DNA from: JACCXE01 sp963718605 | GTDB taxonomy: Bacteria > Actinomycetota > Acidimicrobiia > Acidimicrobiales > JACCXE01 | Reading direction: 5' to 3' | Assembly: GCA_963718605.1 (NCBI GenBank) | Contig: OY970363.1 | Span: 3,100,001 to 3,164,000, forward strand | Length of the DNA: 64,000 nucleotides | Shown here: positions 40,827 through 49,422 of the stretch, one piece after another | Position numbering within the stretch: position 1 is the first letter of the stretch | Layout: the number at the start of each line of letters is the position of its first letter | Notes under the pieces: generated by a model | Told to the model about the DNA's origin: nothing | What the model saw: only the letters and a program-made list of their open reading frames with translations | Databases searched by the model: none | Program-made: the position numbers and the translations under genes

Positions 40827-42221
40827 ATGATCGTTGGTGACCGAAGGGTTCAGCGTCTGGCGCTTTATGTCGTCGTCGCGGCCCTGCTCACGGGCACGGC
40901 GGCCTGCGGGACCCGGTGGTCCGATTCGCAGCGCGCCAGCGTAAAAGCGCGGTACGCGGGCACGGCGAACCGCGCTGCGGCTGTTACCCCAGACGACGCG
41001 ACCACGGATGCCGTCACGAGCGACACGACCCCGGGTGCGACGGGCTCCAACGATGCCGTCAGCAACGCCGCGACCGGAACGAAGAATCCGAGTGTCGCTG
41101 CCACCGCAAATCGTCCCTGCGCGGCGGCGTCGAACGCGCCTGGCGTCACCGCCGCCACCCTCACCACCGGCACGATCAACACCGTGTCGGGTCCAGTGCC
41201 CGGTTTGGGCGAGACGTCACAGGCCGCGGTGCGGGCGTATGTCGCGTACCGCAACGCCACCGGCGGCGTGTGCGGGCGCAAGGTCGTTTTGAAGACGGGA
41301 GACGACGGCTACGAAAACAGCCGGTACCGCGCGCTCGTCGTGTCGATGGAGCCCCAAATCCTCGGTATTTCCGGTGGCCTGGGGACCGGTGACGGTGGCG
41401 GCGTCGACGTCATCGAGTCGAAGAAGATTCCGGTGGTCTCGACCGCGACCGCCGACACCTTCCAGGCCTCGCCGATGGTGTTCGACATCAACCCTCCCTT
41501 CGCGAATACCCACGCCGTGATCGCGAAGTACCGCTGGCTGTACGACCATGGCGTTCGCACCGCCGCACTCGTGTACATCGACCTCGCCCAGGTGAAGACG
41601 CAGGTTGACCAGCAGCGCAACCAGATGGAAGCGGTCGGTATCAAGATCGTTTACGACAAGGCCGTTCCGTTGAGCACGTTGAGCTACGACGAGGCGGCGC
41701 GTGGTGTCGCGAACAGCAAGGCCGACTATCTCTTCTATCCCGCGGCGGGAAACTTGAACGCGTCGATGGCGAAATCCATGGCCGACACGGGCTACAAGCT
41801 CAAGTACGGCGAATACCTCACGGCCTATGGGTCGAACTTCATCGAGCTAGCGGGGTCGGCGGCGGAAGGCGCGATCAGCTGGGCGCGCGCCTTGCCGAAC
41901 GAAGAGCCCAACACGGTGCCCGAGCAAACCGCGTTCCTCACTTGGATGAACCGCGCTGCACCTGGCGTCGAGGCAGACACCTTCGCCGCCGACGCGTGGT
42001 CCGCGGCCAAGGCGTTCTTCGACGCCGTCAGCGCGCTGCCCGGTCCGATCTCGCGCGACGCCGTTCTCGCCCAGTTGAAGTCGGTCACCACGTTCGACGC
42101 CGGCGGGTTCTTCGGTCCTATCCAACTCGGCAAGAAGCTCAGCAACGGCTGTTACATCGCGATGCAGGTCGTGTCGCAAAAGTGGAAGCGGCTGACTCCT
42201 GATCGCGGATTCCTCTGTTGA
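40827..42221 (+). CDS. Branched-chain-type ABC transporter substrate-binding lipoprotein (LivK family)
   Basis: A 464-residue lipoprotein. The signal peptide (VQRLALYVVVAALLTGTAAC) ends in a lipobox with Cys near residue 27. A Thr/Ala-rich linker of about 70 residues separates the lipid anchor from the Peripla_BP_6 domain, beginning LTTGTINTVSGPVPGLGETS. Segments YENSRYRALVVSME and GVRTAALVYIDLAQVKTQVD match the family. It would deliver an amino acid or a hydrophobic/aromatic acid to the permease. AGGGGGGA precedes the ATG. Given the catabolic neighbourhood, an acidic catabolite is plausible. Confidence 0.9.
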   Translation: MIVGDRRVQRLALYVVVAALLTGTAACGTRWSDSQRASVKARYAGTANRAAAVTPDDATTDAVTSDTTPGATGSNDAVSNAATGTKNPSVAATANRPCAAASNAPGVTAATLTTGTINTVSGPVPGLGETSQAAVRAYVAYRNATGGVCGRKVVLKTGDDGYENSRYRALVVSMEPQILGISGGLGTGDGGGVDVIESKKIPVVSTATADTFQASPMVFDINPPFANTHAVIAKYRWLYDHGVRTAALVYIDLAQVKTQVDQQRNQMEAVGIKIVYDKAVPLSTLSYDEAARGVANSKADYLFYPAAGNLNASMAKSMADTGYKLKYGEYLTAYGSNFIELAGSAAEGAISWARALPNEEPNTVPEQTAFLTWMNRAAPGVEADTFAADAWSAAKAFFDAVSALPGPISRDAVLAQLKSVTTFDAGGFFGPIQLGKKLSNGCYIAMQVVSQKWKRLTPDRGFLC

Positions 42222-42931
42222 GCGCAGCCGACGCGCCGCTGGCGTTGCAAGGCGTTGGCGCGGCCTATGGCCGGATCGAAGTGCTGCACGGCATCGACGT
42301 GGCGGTGCCCAACGGCGGCATCGCGGCACTGCTTGGTCCGAATGGGGCCGGCAAGAGCACGACGCTTGGGGTGATGAGTGGTCTGCTCACGCCGACGCGC
42401 GGATGTCGACACGTGCGCGGAAAGCACCTGAACCACGCCGGGGCCGAAGCCTTAAGCCGCCTCGGCATCTGCTTGATCCGCGAGGGTCGTTCGGTGTTCC
42501 CGAACCTCAGCGTGGCTGACAACCTCACGGTCGCGGCGTCGGGCGGTGCGTCGATGAGTCGTCTCACCGAGGTTGCCTTCACGCTGTTCCCGCGCCTTCG
42601 CGAACGACGCAAGCAGCTCGCAGGCACGCTCTCCGGGGGCGAGAAACAGATGCTGGCGTTGGCGCGCGGCCTCGGCACCGACCCGAGTGTGCTGCTCATC
42701 GACGAGCTTTCGCTCGGGCTCGCGCCAATCGTCGTCGGCCAGCTCTATGAGGCAGTGGCCCAAGTCGCCCAAGCCGGCGTGTCCGTGCTCGTGGTCGAGC
42801 AGTTCGCGACGCTCGGTCTGCGATACGCCAGTCATGCGTATGTGATGGCCCACGGCAACGTCACCTACTCGGGCCCCAGCAAGGGCGCGGACGACGCGGT
42901 GCAGAGTGCCTACCTCGGGGTAGCCCGGTGA
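42218..42931 (+). CDS. ABC transporter ATP-binding protein, LivF family
   Basis: A 237-residue ATPase. Walker A GPNGAGKST (near residue 38), Q-loop region, signature LSGGEKQMLALARGL, Walker B VLLIDELSLGLAP (Leu where most LivF proteins have Pro after DE) and a switch region VLVVEQFATLGLRYA typical of LivF (Gln instead of His-loop). The start is TTG (42218-42220), overlapping the lipoprotein stop by 4 bp. It pairs with the LivG-type ATPase at 46621 to power the fused permease. Confidence 0.9.
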   Translation: MSAADAPLALQGVGAAYGRIEVLHGIDVAVPNGGIAALLGPNGAGKSTTLGVMSGLLTPTRGCRHVRGKHLNHAGAEALSRLGICLIREGRSVFPNLSVADNLTVAASGGASMSRLTEVAFTLFPRLRERRKQLAGTLSGGEKQMLALARGLGTDPSVLLIDELSLGLAPIVVGQLYEAVAQVAQAGVSVLVVEQFATLGLRYASHAYVMAHGNVTYSGPSKGADDAVQSAYLGVAR

Positions 42932-44838
42932 CCGAGCTGCTCCAGTACACGCTGTTCGGGCTGATGCTCGGCTGTGTGTACGCGATCGCGTCGATGGGAC
43001 TGGTGCTCACCTACACGGTCACCGGCGTGTTCAACTTTGCGCACGGCGCCGTCGGCATGGTGGCCGCGTACGCGTACTTCGAGTTGCGCGTGCATCACGG
43101 TGTGCCCACGCCGATCGCACTCGCGCTCGTGGTGCTCGTGTTGGCGCCGATCACCGGGCTGGGGGCGGAACGCTTACTGCGCCGGTTCCAGGGTGCGGAC
43201 TACGCCACCTCGCTGGTGGTGACCATCGCGCTCACCGTCGGCCTGCTCGGGTTCGCCGCCAAAGTCTTTCCGTCGACCGACGCGCGCAACATTCCCTACC
43301 TCTTCGGGGATCGACGCTTCCTCGTCGCCAGCGTGCCCATCACCTATGACCGACTGGCCCAGGTGGTCATCGCGATCGCTGTCGCGTTTGGCCTTCGCTT
43401 TCTGCTCTTCCGGACGCCCCTCGGTGCTCGCATGCGCGCGGTGGTCGACGACCCCGAACTCGCCCGCTTGAACGGCGTGCGATCGGTCGCGGTTGCGCGG
43501 TCGAGTTGGATGATCGGCTTCGCCCTTGCCGCGCTCGGTGGTGTGCTCTTTGCCGCCGGCACGAACGTGAACGCGATTGTGCTCACGCTGCTGGTGTTGA
43601 ACGCCTACGGCGCGGCGATGATCGGGCGACTCACCAGTTTGCCGATGACCTTCGTCGGAGCCCTGTTGCTCGGTCTGTGCCAGTCCCTGACCAATGTGTC
43701 CTGGCTGTGGCCCGACGGCGACCTGTTCGCCCGGGTTCGGTTAGCGATCCCTGGACTCTTCTTGGTGCTCGCCGTGTTGCTGGTGCCCTCGTTCCGGCTG
43801 TCAGCGGGGCGCGTGGTCGGGCGTGACCAACCCACCGTGCCGACCGTGCGCCGGTCCCTCGTTGCGGGTCTGCTCTTCGTGGTCGCGGTCGCGGCGATCG
43901 TCAACGTGGGACCCGACTCGCTGCAGTCGCACGTTGTGCGCGCGTTGGTGATGGCCACCATCGCGCTGTCACTCGTAGCCGTCACCGGCCTATCGGGTCA
44001 GATCTCGTTGACGCAATACCTGTTCCTCGGCATCGGTGCGTTCGTCGCCGGGAAGACGTTTGGCGGCGCCAACGTGTTCGGCATGCTCGCCGGCGGCGTG
44101 GTCGCCGCGCTGGTGGGCGTGCTCGCCGCTCTGCCTTCGGCGCGCTTGCGCGGCTTGCACTTGGCGTTGAGCACGTTCGGTGTCGCGCTGATCGCCCGTG
44201 AGGCGATCTTGGCTGACCCGCGCGTTCTCGGTCGTTCCGGCCTAGCGGTCGGGCGGCCGCACATCCTGGGCATGTCCACGTCAGGCGACGCCGCCTTCGC
44301 TATCTGGTGCGCGCTGGTCTTCGTGTCGCTTTCGCTGACGGTCGTCATCGTGCGGCGAAGCTGGTTCGGGCGCCAGCTCACCGCTATTCGCGACAGCGAA
44401 CTGGCCGCCGCCACGCTCGGCATGCGCGTACGGATGACCAAGGTGATCGTGTTCGCGTTCGCGGCGTTCATCGCCGGCTGCGCGGGCGCGTTGTTCGGCG
44501 GGATGTCCGCATCGATCGATCAGCCCCAGTTCGAACCCGTCAACGGCCTCGTGATCGTGTTGTTCGCCTTCGTCGGCGGCATCACCACGGTGTCCGGTGC
44601 TGCGACCGCCGGTCTGCTGTTTGCCGCCCTCGTGTACGCCGAGTCGACATATCCGGGGCTGTCCGGCGTGGTGTTTCTGGCAATCGCCACCGCAGCTATC
44701 AGCCTCGGCCGCCAGCCCGATGGCATCGCCGGCCTGGCGCTGTCACTGTTCCGGCGTGCCGAGCGTGCGGCGCCGGCCGAGGAGCAGGAGCGCCGACTGG
44801 TCGTATCCGAGCCGGCGACCGCCGGAGGCGTCTCGTGA
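42928..44838 (+). CDS. Fused branched-chain ABC permease (LivH-LivM)
   Basis: A 636-residue membrane protein with two permease halves. The LivH half (about 1-285) has MGLVLTYTVTGVFNFAHGAV and the LivH loop FLLFRTPLGARMRAVVDDPE; the LivM half (about 300-610) has VTGLSGQISLTQYLFLGIGA and VVIVRRSWFGRQLTAIRDSE. Many hydrophobic segments (about 18-20) are visible. In many bacteria these are separate genes; here they are one chain, followed by a charged tail (RRAERAAPAEEQERR). GTG start overlaps LivF stop. It forms the channel of the importer. Confidence 0.9.
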   Translation: MTELLQYTLFGLMLGCVYAIASMGLVLTYTVTGVFNFAHGAVGMVAAYAYFELRVHHGVPTPIALALVVLVLAPITGLGAERLLRRFQGADYATSLVVTIALTVGLLGFAAKVFPSTDARNIPYLFGDRRFLVASVPITYDRLAQVVIAIAVAFGLRFLLFRTPLGARMRAVVDDPELARLNGVRSVAVARSSWMIGFALAALGGVLFAAGTNVNAIVLTLLVLNAYGAAMIGRLTSLPMTFVGALLLGLCQSLTNVSWLWPDGDLFARVRLAIPGLFLVLAVLLVPSFRLSAGRVVGRDQPTVPTVRRSLVAGLLFVVAVAAIVNVGPDSLQSHVVRALVMATIALSLVAVTGLSGQISLTQYLFLGIGAFVAGKTFGGANVFGMLAGGVVAALVGVLAALPSARLRGLHLALSTFGVALIAREAILADPRVLGRSGLAVGRPHILGMSTSGDAAFAIWCALVFVSLSLTVVIVRRSWFGRQLTAIRDSELAAATLGMRVRMTKVIVFAFAAFIAGCAGALFGGMSASIDQPQFEPVNGLVIVLFAFVGGITTVSGAATAGLLFAALVYAESTYPGLSGVVFLAIATAAISLGRQPDGIAGLALSLFRRAERAAPAEEQERRLVVSEPATAGGVS

Positions 44839-46193
44839 GCCGGCGTGTGCTGCAAGGAGTTCTGCTGGTTGTCGCCGCCGTCGCCTTTGTCGCGCCATCG
44901 ACGGGAGCGGGCGCGGACACCAGCAGCCTCGGTGGCTTCCAGGGTGTCGCGGCCGCCTCGGGCGTCCACGCCCTGTACAACCCGGCTGGCCTCCTACCGC
45001 TGCCTCCGCCAGTTGATCTGGGCGCGCCCGATGCGTACACGACAATCGCCACCGGCCCGGCCACCTTCGCGCGCGCGTCGGTGGCGGACCCGGGCGCGTT
45101 GCTGGCCAGCCCGGACGTTTTGCTCGGACTCGCGGTCCCCGGTTATCCGGCGGGCTCGGTGCCGCCGTACCCGTATCGCATTAGTGCCGAATCGGGCGTG
45201 GGTTCGCCGAGCGCGGAGTCGACCCCAGGGCCGGGTCTGAACGCCCGAGTGTCCGCCCAGCCGGGCGAGTCCAGCGCCGAGGCGAGCATGCCTGTGGCCC
45301 ACGCGCCCGCCATAGCGACCTTCGGCACTTCGTCGGCGCTCGGGACCACGAAGACCGACGACACGACCGTCACGGTTCACGCCCGTACCAAGACGAGCGG
45401 CATCAATGTCCTCGGCGTGATCGCGATCGACTCGCTCCTCACGGACCTCACCGCCACGTCCACCGGCGGGGCCACGAAGCTGGCCGGGGGCACCACGGTG
45501 TCCGGGGCGAAGGTGCTCGGCCAGTCGGTGATCATCGACGAGGACGGTGTTCGCCAGAAGCCCGGCGCCAAGCCGGTGCTGCCGCTCGGCCTCGGGGCGC
45601 TCACGGGCACTCTCAACGATCAGCTCAAGCAGTTGGGTATCCAGATCACCGTCGCCGGCCCGGTGAAGCTCGCGGGCGGCAACACCGGCGAACTCGGGTC
45701 GACGGGTTTGCGCATCGACTTCAACTTCTCTACCCAGTCCGTTGCGTTGCTGGAGCAACTGCTCAACTCATTGCCCCCAATCGACAATCCCGTGCCGGGC
45801 GCGCCCGTCGGCCCCGAGGATCTGATTGCTGCCGCGAAGGCGCATCACCTCACGTCGATCGAGATCGGTCGCGGCCTGGTTTCATTGTCGGCCCGATCGG
45901 CCGCAGTGTTCGATGACCCGGCACCGATCGAGGATGACGCGCTGCCCGATCTGTCGCTCGCGCCGAGCTTCTTTGACGTTGCACCGTCGGCGCCGATCGC
46001 GCTCACCCCGGGCGCGCCCCGTTCCGTTCTGCGGGCTACGAGGACCGGGACATTGCCGCCGGCCACCGGCGTCGGCGCGCTGATTCTGCTCGCGCTTTTG
46101 GCGGTTCCCTTCGTGGGCGAACTCATAGCGCGAGGCTCCGTGGCGGTGCTGGCGACCAACGAATCCGAAATCTGCACATGGGAGGAACGATGA
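44835..46193 (+). CDS. Secreted, C-terminally membrane-anchored protein of unknown function
   Basis: A 452-residue protein I do not recognise. The N-terminus is a signal peptide (VLQGVLLVVAAVAFVAPSTG, cleavage after GAGA). The exported part is rich in Ala, Thr, Ser and Pro with a middle domain (ARTKTSGINVLGVIAIDSLL ... LKQLGIQITVAGPVKLAGGN) and little charge. Near the C-terminus TGVGALILLALLAVPFVGEL is a membrane anchor. It overlaps the permease stop by 4 bp and precedes another small membrane protein and LivG, so it belongs to the transporter operon. It may be an envelope accessory of the importer (inference). Confidence 0.78.
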   Translation: MSRRVLQGVLLVVAAVAFVAPSTGAGADTSSLGGFQGVAAASGVHALYNPAGLLPLPPPVDLGAPDAYTTIATGPATFARASVADPGALLASPDVLLGLAVPGYPAGSVPPYPYRISAESGVGSPSAESTPGPGLNARVSAQPGESSAEASMPVAHAPAIATFGTSSALGTTKTDDTTVTVHARTKTSGINVLGVIAIDSLLTDLTATSTGGATKLAGGTTVSGAKVLGQSVIIDEDGVRQKPGAKPVLPLGLGALTGTLNDQLKQLGIQITVAGPVKLAGGNTGELGSTGLRIDFNFSTQSVALLEQLLNSLPPIDNPVPGAPVGPEDLIAAAKAHHLTSIEIGRGLVSLSARSAAVFDDPAPIEDDALPDLSLAPSFFDVAPSAPIALTPGAPRSVLRATRTGTLPPATGVGALILLALLAVPFVGELIARGSVAVLATNESEICTWEER

Positions 46194-46648
46194 GCACATC
46201 CGAGCCGTTCACGGTGCTCAGCGGTGGGCCGAGCGTTGAAGAGCGCGACGCCCGGCTGACCGAAGGAGCGGACGAGCTGGTCAGCAACGGCGGTCGCACC
46301 TCGATCTTCCGGCGTGATCACTTCTTGCTGAGCGTCGCCGCGGCGCTGATGGCTCTCGGTATTGCCGTGATCATCATCGGCTGGGCCGGGGCCGCGCACG
46401 CGACGCTCGTCGAGGAGCAGTTGCCTTACGTGATCTCGGGTGGCCTGCTCGGCGTGGCCCTGGCGGTCATCGGCGCGCTCACGCTGTTCACGCACTGGCT
46501 GACCGTTTCCGATACGCGAGAGCCGCGCGCAAGAAGCAGCCCGGCGTCGCGATCACGTGGAACTGATCGACGCACTCCAATCCGTCACGACGGCGCTCGC
46601 CGCCCAGGAGGACACCCGCAATGGCAGTGCTGGAAGCACGCGACCTAA
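46190..46648 (+). CDS. Small membrane protein, unknown function (C-terminus uncertain)
   Basis: As read, 152 residues. After a cytosolic N-terminus (about 45 residues) there are two hydrophobic segments (LLSVAAALMALGIAVIIIGW and YVISGGLLGVALAVIGALTL). The start ATG 46190 has GGAGGA upstream and overlaps the previous stop. After LTVSDT the read frame becomes Arg/Pro/Ser-rich, whereas the +1 frame gives a protein-like tail (ESRAQEAARRRDHVELIDAL). A one-base shift near 46515 is possible; the true end is then different. No family was recognised. It sits between the secreted protein and LivG in the importer operon. Confidence 0.6.
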   Translation: MSTSEPFTVLSGGPSVEERDARLTEGADELVSNGGRTSIFRRDHFLLSVAAALMALGIAVIIIGWAGAAHATLVEEQLPYVISGGLLGVALAVIGALTLFTHWLTVSDTREPRARSSPASRSRGTDRRTPIRHDGARRPGGHPQWQCWKHAT

Positions 46649-47347
46649 ACGTCCGGTTCGGCGAACATCACGCAGTTCGTGACGTCAACCTAAGCGTCGA
46701 CGCCGGGGAGATCGTCGGGTTGATCGGCCCGAACGGCGCGGGCAAGACCACCACCTTCAACGCGATCTCCGGCGTACAGGCCTGCGAAGGAAAAGTGGTT
46801 CTGAACGGCGCTGACATCTCGAAGGCGCCGGCGCACCGCCGGGCGCGCCTCGGGATGAACCGCACGTTCCAACGCCTCGAGGTCTTCGGGTCGATGACGG
46901 CGTACAACAACATCCGCACCGCCGCCGAGATCGCCGCCCGCGGTCGCCGCCAGTCGATGCGGGGCGCGGTCGCGGTGGCCGACGGCATCGTCGAGCAACT
47001 CGGGCTGGGGGCCATTGCGCACCGGCGAGCCGATGCGTTACCGACCGGCCAAGCCCGTCTAGTGGAACTCGGCCGCGTGCTGGCGACTGACCCAATCGTG
47101 GTCTTGCTCGACGAACCCGCCTCGGGCCTCGACGAAACCGAGACCGAACGGCTCGCGGAGGTACTGCGATCGCTGGCTGAGCGAGACCTCGGCGTGCTGC
47201 TGGTCGAGCACGACATGGCGCTGGTAATGGACCTGTGTTCGCACAATCTTCGTGCTCGACTTCGGCGAGCTGATCGCTAGCGGCAGCCCCCACGAGGTGC
47301 GCGCGCATCCAGCCGTGCAGACCGCCTACCTCGGCTCGATCGCATGA
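46621..47347 (+). pseudogene. ABC transporter ATP-binding protein LivG family, one-base frameshift
   Basis: A LivG-type ATPase: Walker A GPNGAGKTT (near residue 37), TFQRLEVFGSMTAYNNIRTA, a signature region LPTGQARLVELGRVLATDP (the LSxGQ motif degraded to LPTGQ), Walker B VVLLDEPASGLDE and VLLVEHDMALVMDLCS. The frame then gives HNLRARLRRADR and stops at 47280. Removing one A near 47244 restores IFVLDFGELIASGSPHEVRA ... YLGSIA, ending at 47347 with a 4-bp overlap onto the next ATG. The restored protein is 241 residues. Sequencing error or true mutation cannot be separated here. Confidence 0.85.
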
Positions 47348-48587
47348 CCGAAAGCGCCGCAACCGTCCTGGCCATTCGCGCCGACCGGTGGGTCGACGTA
47401 GACGCCGGCGAGCTACGCGCTCGACGCGCTCGTCATCGTCGAAGGCGACCGCATCGTCGCGGTGAATCCAGCCGACGTGCCCGCCAACGCAACCGTCATC
47501 GATTTGGGCGACGTGACCCTGCTGCCCGGCCTGATGGACATGGAGATCAATCTTCTCCTCGGCGGGCCCAGCGGCGGCAACCCGCGCAGCGACGTGCAGG
47601 ACGACCCGGCCTTCCGCACCCTACGCGGCATCGTGAACTGCAAGACGACGCTGCTCGCGGGCTTCACCACCGTGCGCAACCTCGGTCTCTTCGTGCGGAC
47701 CGGCGGCATTCTCCTCGACGTTGCGCTTATGCGGGCCGTGGACAACGGGTGGGTCGACGGCCCGAGGATCGTGCCCGCGGGTCATGCGATTACGCCGACG
47801 GGCGGTCATCTCGACCCGACCATGTTCCAGCGCCTGGGGCCGGGCATCATGCCGCTGAGCGTGGAAGAGGGCATCGCCAACGGCGTGCCTGAGGTAATCA
47901 AGGCGGTGCGCTACCAAATCAAATACGGGGCGCGCCTAATCAAGATTTCCGCGTCGGGTGGCGTGATGTCCCACAGTGGACTGGCGGGCGCGCAGCAGTA
48001 TTCCGACGCCGAGCTGGAGGCGATCGTCGACGAGGCGCACCGCGCCGGCATCAAGGTGGCGGCGCACGCCCACGGCGACGCCGGTATCCGCGGCGTGCAT
48101 TCGCGCTGGCGTCGACTGCATCGAACACGGCTCACTTGCGAGTGACGACACGATCGCGTTGATGGTCGAACACGGCACGTTCCTCGTGCCGACGAGTTAC
48201 CTGAGCGAAGGCCTCGACATCTCGCGCGCGGCGCCGGAGTTGCAGGCCAAGGCGGCCGAGGTGTTTCCCAAGGCGCGCGCCATGCTCGGCAAGGCCATCA
48301 AGGCCGGCGTGAAGATCGCGTGCGGCACGGACGCGCCGGCGATCCCGCACGGTGAGAACGCCAAAGAACTGTGGGCGATGGTCGACCGCGGCATGACGCC
48401 GATGGAAGCACTCCGGGCGGCCACCGTGAAGAGTGCAGAGCTCATCGACGTGGACGACCGCGGTCGCATCCGTGAGGGTCTGCTGGCCGATCTCATCGCG
48501 GTGCCCGGCGACCCGTCAACCGACATCACGATGACGCAAGACGTGCGCTTCGTGATGAAGGGCGGCGTCATCTACAAGAACGAGTAG
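47344..48587 (+). pseudogene. Metal-dependent amidohydrolase (imidazolonepropionase/prolidase-like), two frameshifts
   Basis: Three frames together make one amidohydrolase of about 413 residues. Frame 1 gives ADRWVDVDAGELRA; after one extra base near 47421, frame 2 gives DALVIVEGDRIVAV, LLPGLMDMEIN, TTVRNLG, ISASGGVMSHSG and VAAHAHGDAGIRGV; after another extra base near 48098, frame 3 gives GVDCIEHGSL, GTDAPAIPHGENAKEL and the C-terminal GLLADLIAVPG. Metal-binding His and the late Asp are present, although the first motif is MDMEIN rather than the usual HxH. The start overlaps LivG. It may hydrolyse the imported compound. Confidence 0.8.
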
Positions 48588-49335
48588 CTACGCCGGGGGA
48601 CGGGGGGCGACGATCATCGAGTGCACCGCGTCGGTCGCGCCGGCCTTCAGCACTAGCTCCACCGCATTGACCAGTCGCTCGACCGGCATCAGCGTGCCGC
48701 TCATGTAGCCGCGGCATGAACCAGCCCGGCATCAGTTCGCTGGCGAGTGCGCCGTCCCAGCCGTTGGCGAACTCTGTCATCGAATCGCCTTCGCCTCCCG
48801 CGCACTCGCCGACCACCATGCGGGTGAAGCCGACCTGCGGGTGCTCGGCGCGCCACGCATCCACCAACTTGTCGAGCGCCGCTTTTGTCACCGCGTACGA
48901 CGCGAGCCCCGGCCACGGTGGTGTGAGCGACGCGCTCACCGACGAGAAGTAGATCGCGGTGCCGCTGTTCTGCTTCAACTGTGGAAGCGCCGCAGCAGTA
49001 GCGACCGACGCGCCCACCACGTTGGTCGTGAACACGCGCTGCCACGTTTCGGCAGTCACGTCTTCGATGCGCTCCAGCGGGCCGACCGCGGGGGTGAATA
49101 CCAGCCCATCGATGCCGCCCAACCCGGTGGCGGCTTCGTCGAACGCGCGGGCGCACGATTCGGCATCGGTGGCGTCGCACTCGATGGCCAGCGTGCCCGG
49201 GCCGGCTTCTTTCGCAGCATCGGTGAGGCGGTCGACGCGCCGCGCCATCAGCGCGACGGTTGCACCCTTCTGCGCCAGCCCGACGCCGACGCAACGCCCG
49301 AGTCCGCTCGACGCTCCTACGACAACGATCCGCAT
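48588..49335 (-). pseudogene. SDR family oxidoreductase, one-base frameshift near the C-terminus
   Basis: An SDR with GASSGLG (residues about 7-13), FTPAVG in place of NNAG, Ser in YFSSVS, and YAVTK (Tyr, Lys). The frame continues ...LMPGWFMPRLHERHAD, but dropping one base near 48711-48714 gives RGYMSGTLMPVERLVNAVEL ... SMIVAPRPPA and a stop at 48588, directly abutting the converging hydrolase stop. The repaired protein has 248 residues, normal for the family. The catalytic part is intact even as read. It diverges from an LLM gene, with a GAGAACGAC site between. Confidence 0.82.
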
Positions 49336-49360
49336 GGTTCTCCTGAACTACCGCCCGACT

Positions 49361-49375
49361 GAGAACGACACTGTA
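49361..49375. promoter_or_regulatory. Candidate GAGAACG half-site, SDR/LLM divergent region
   Basis: GAGAACGACACTGTA matches the left arm GAGAACG exactly and 10 of 14 positions overall; a second GAGAAC follows at 49383. It lies 25 bp upstream of the SDR start. TACGTT (49405-49410) is a -10 candidate for the LLM gene with a very short leader. Confidence 0.35.
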
Positions 49376-49422
49376 TGACAGCGAGAACCTGACTCGCGTA
49401 GCGCTACGTTGGCGCGCTCGTC

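Noticed and set aside
46190..46683. Separate small gene starting at the GTG near 46558 (VELIDALQS...)
   Set aside because: It would overlap LivG by about 60 bp and lacks a ribosome site; it is more likely the shifted C-terminus of the small membrane protein or a chance frame.
47344..48587. Programmed ribosomal frameshifting in the hydrolase
   Set aside because: No slippery heptamer or downstream structure was seen, two independent shifts would be needed, and neighbouring genes have the same kind of error.
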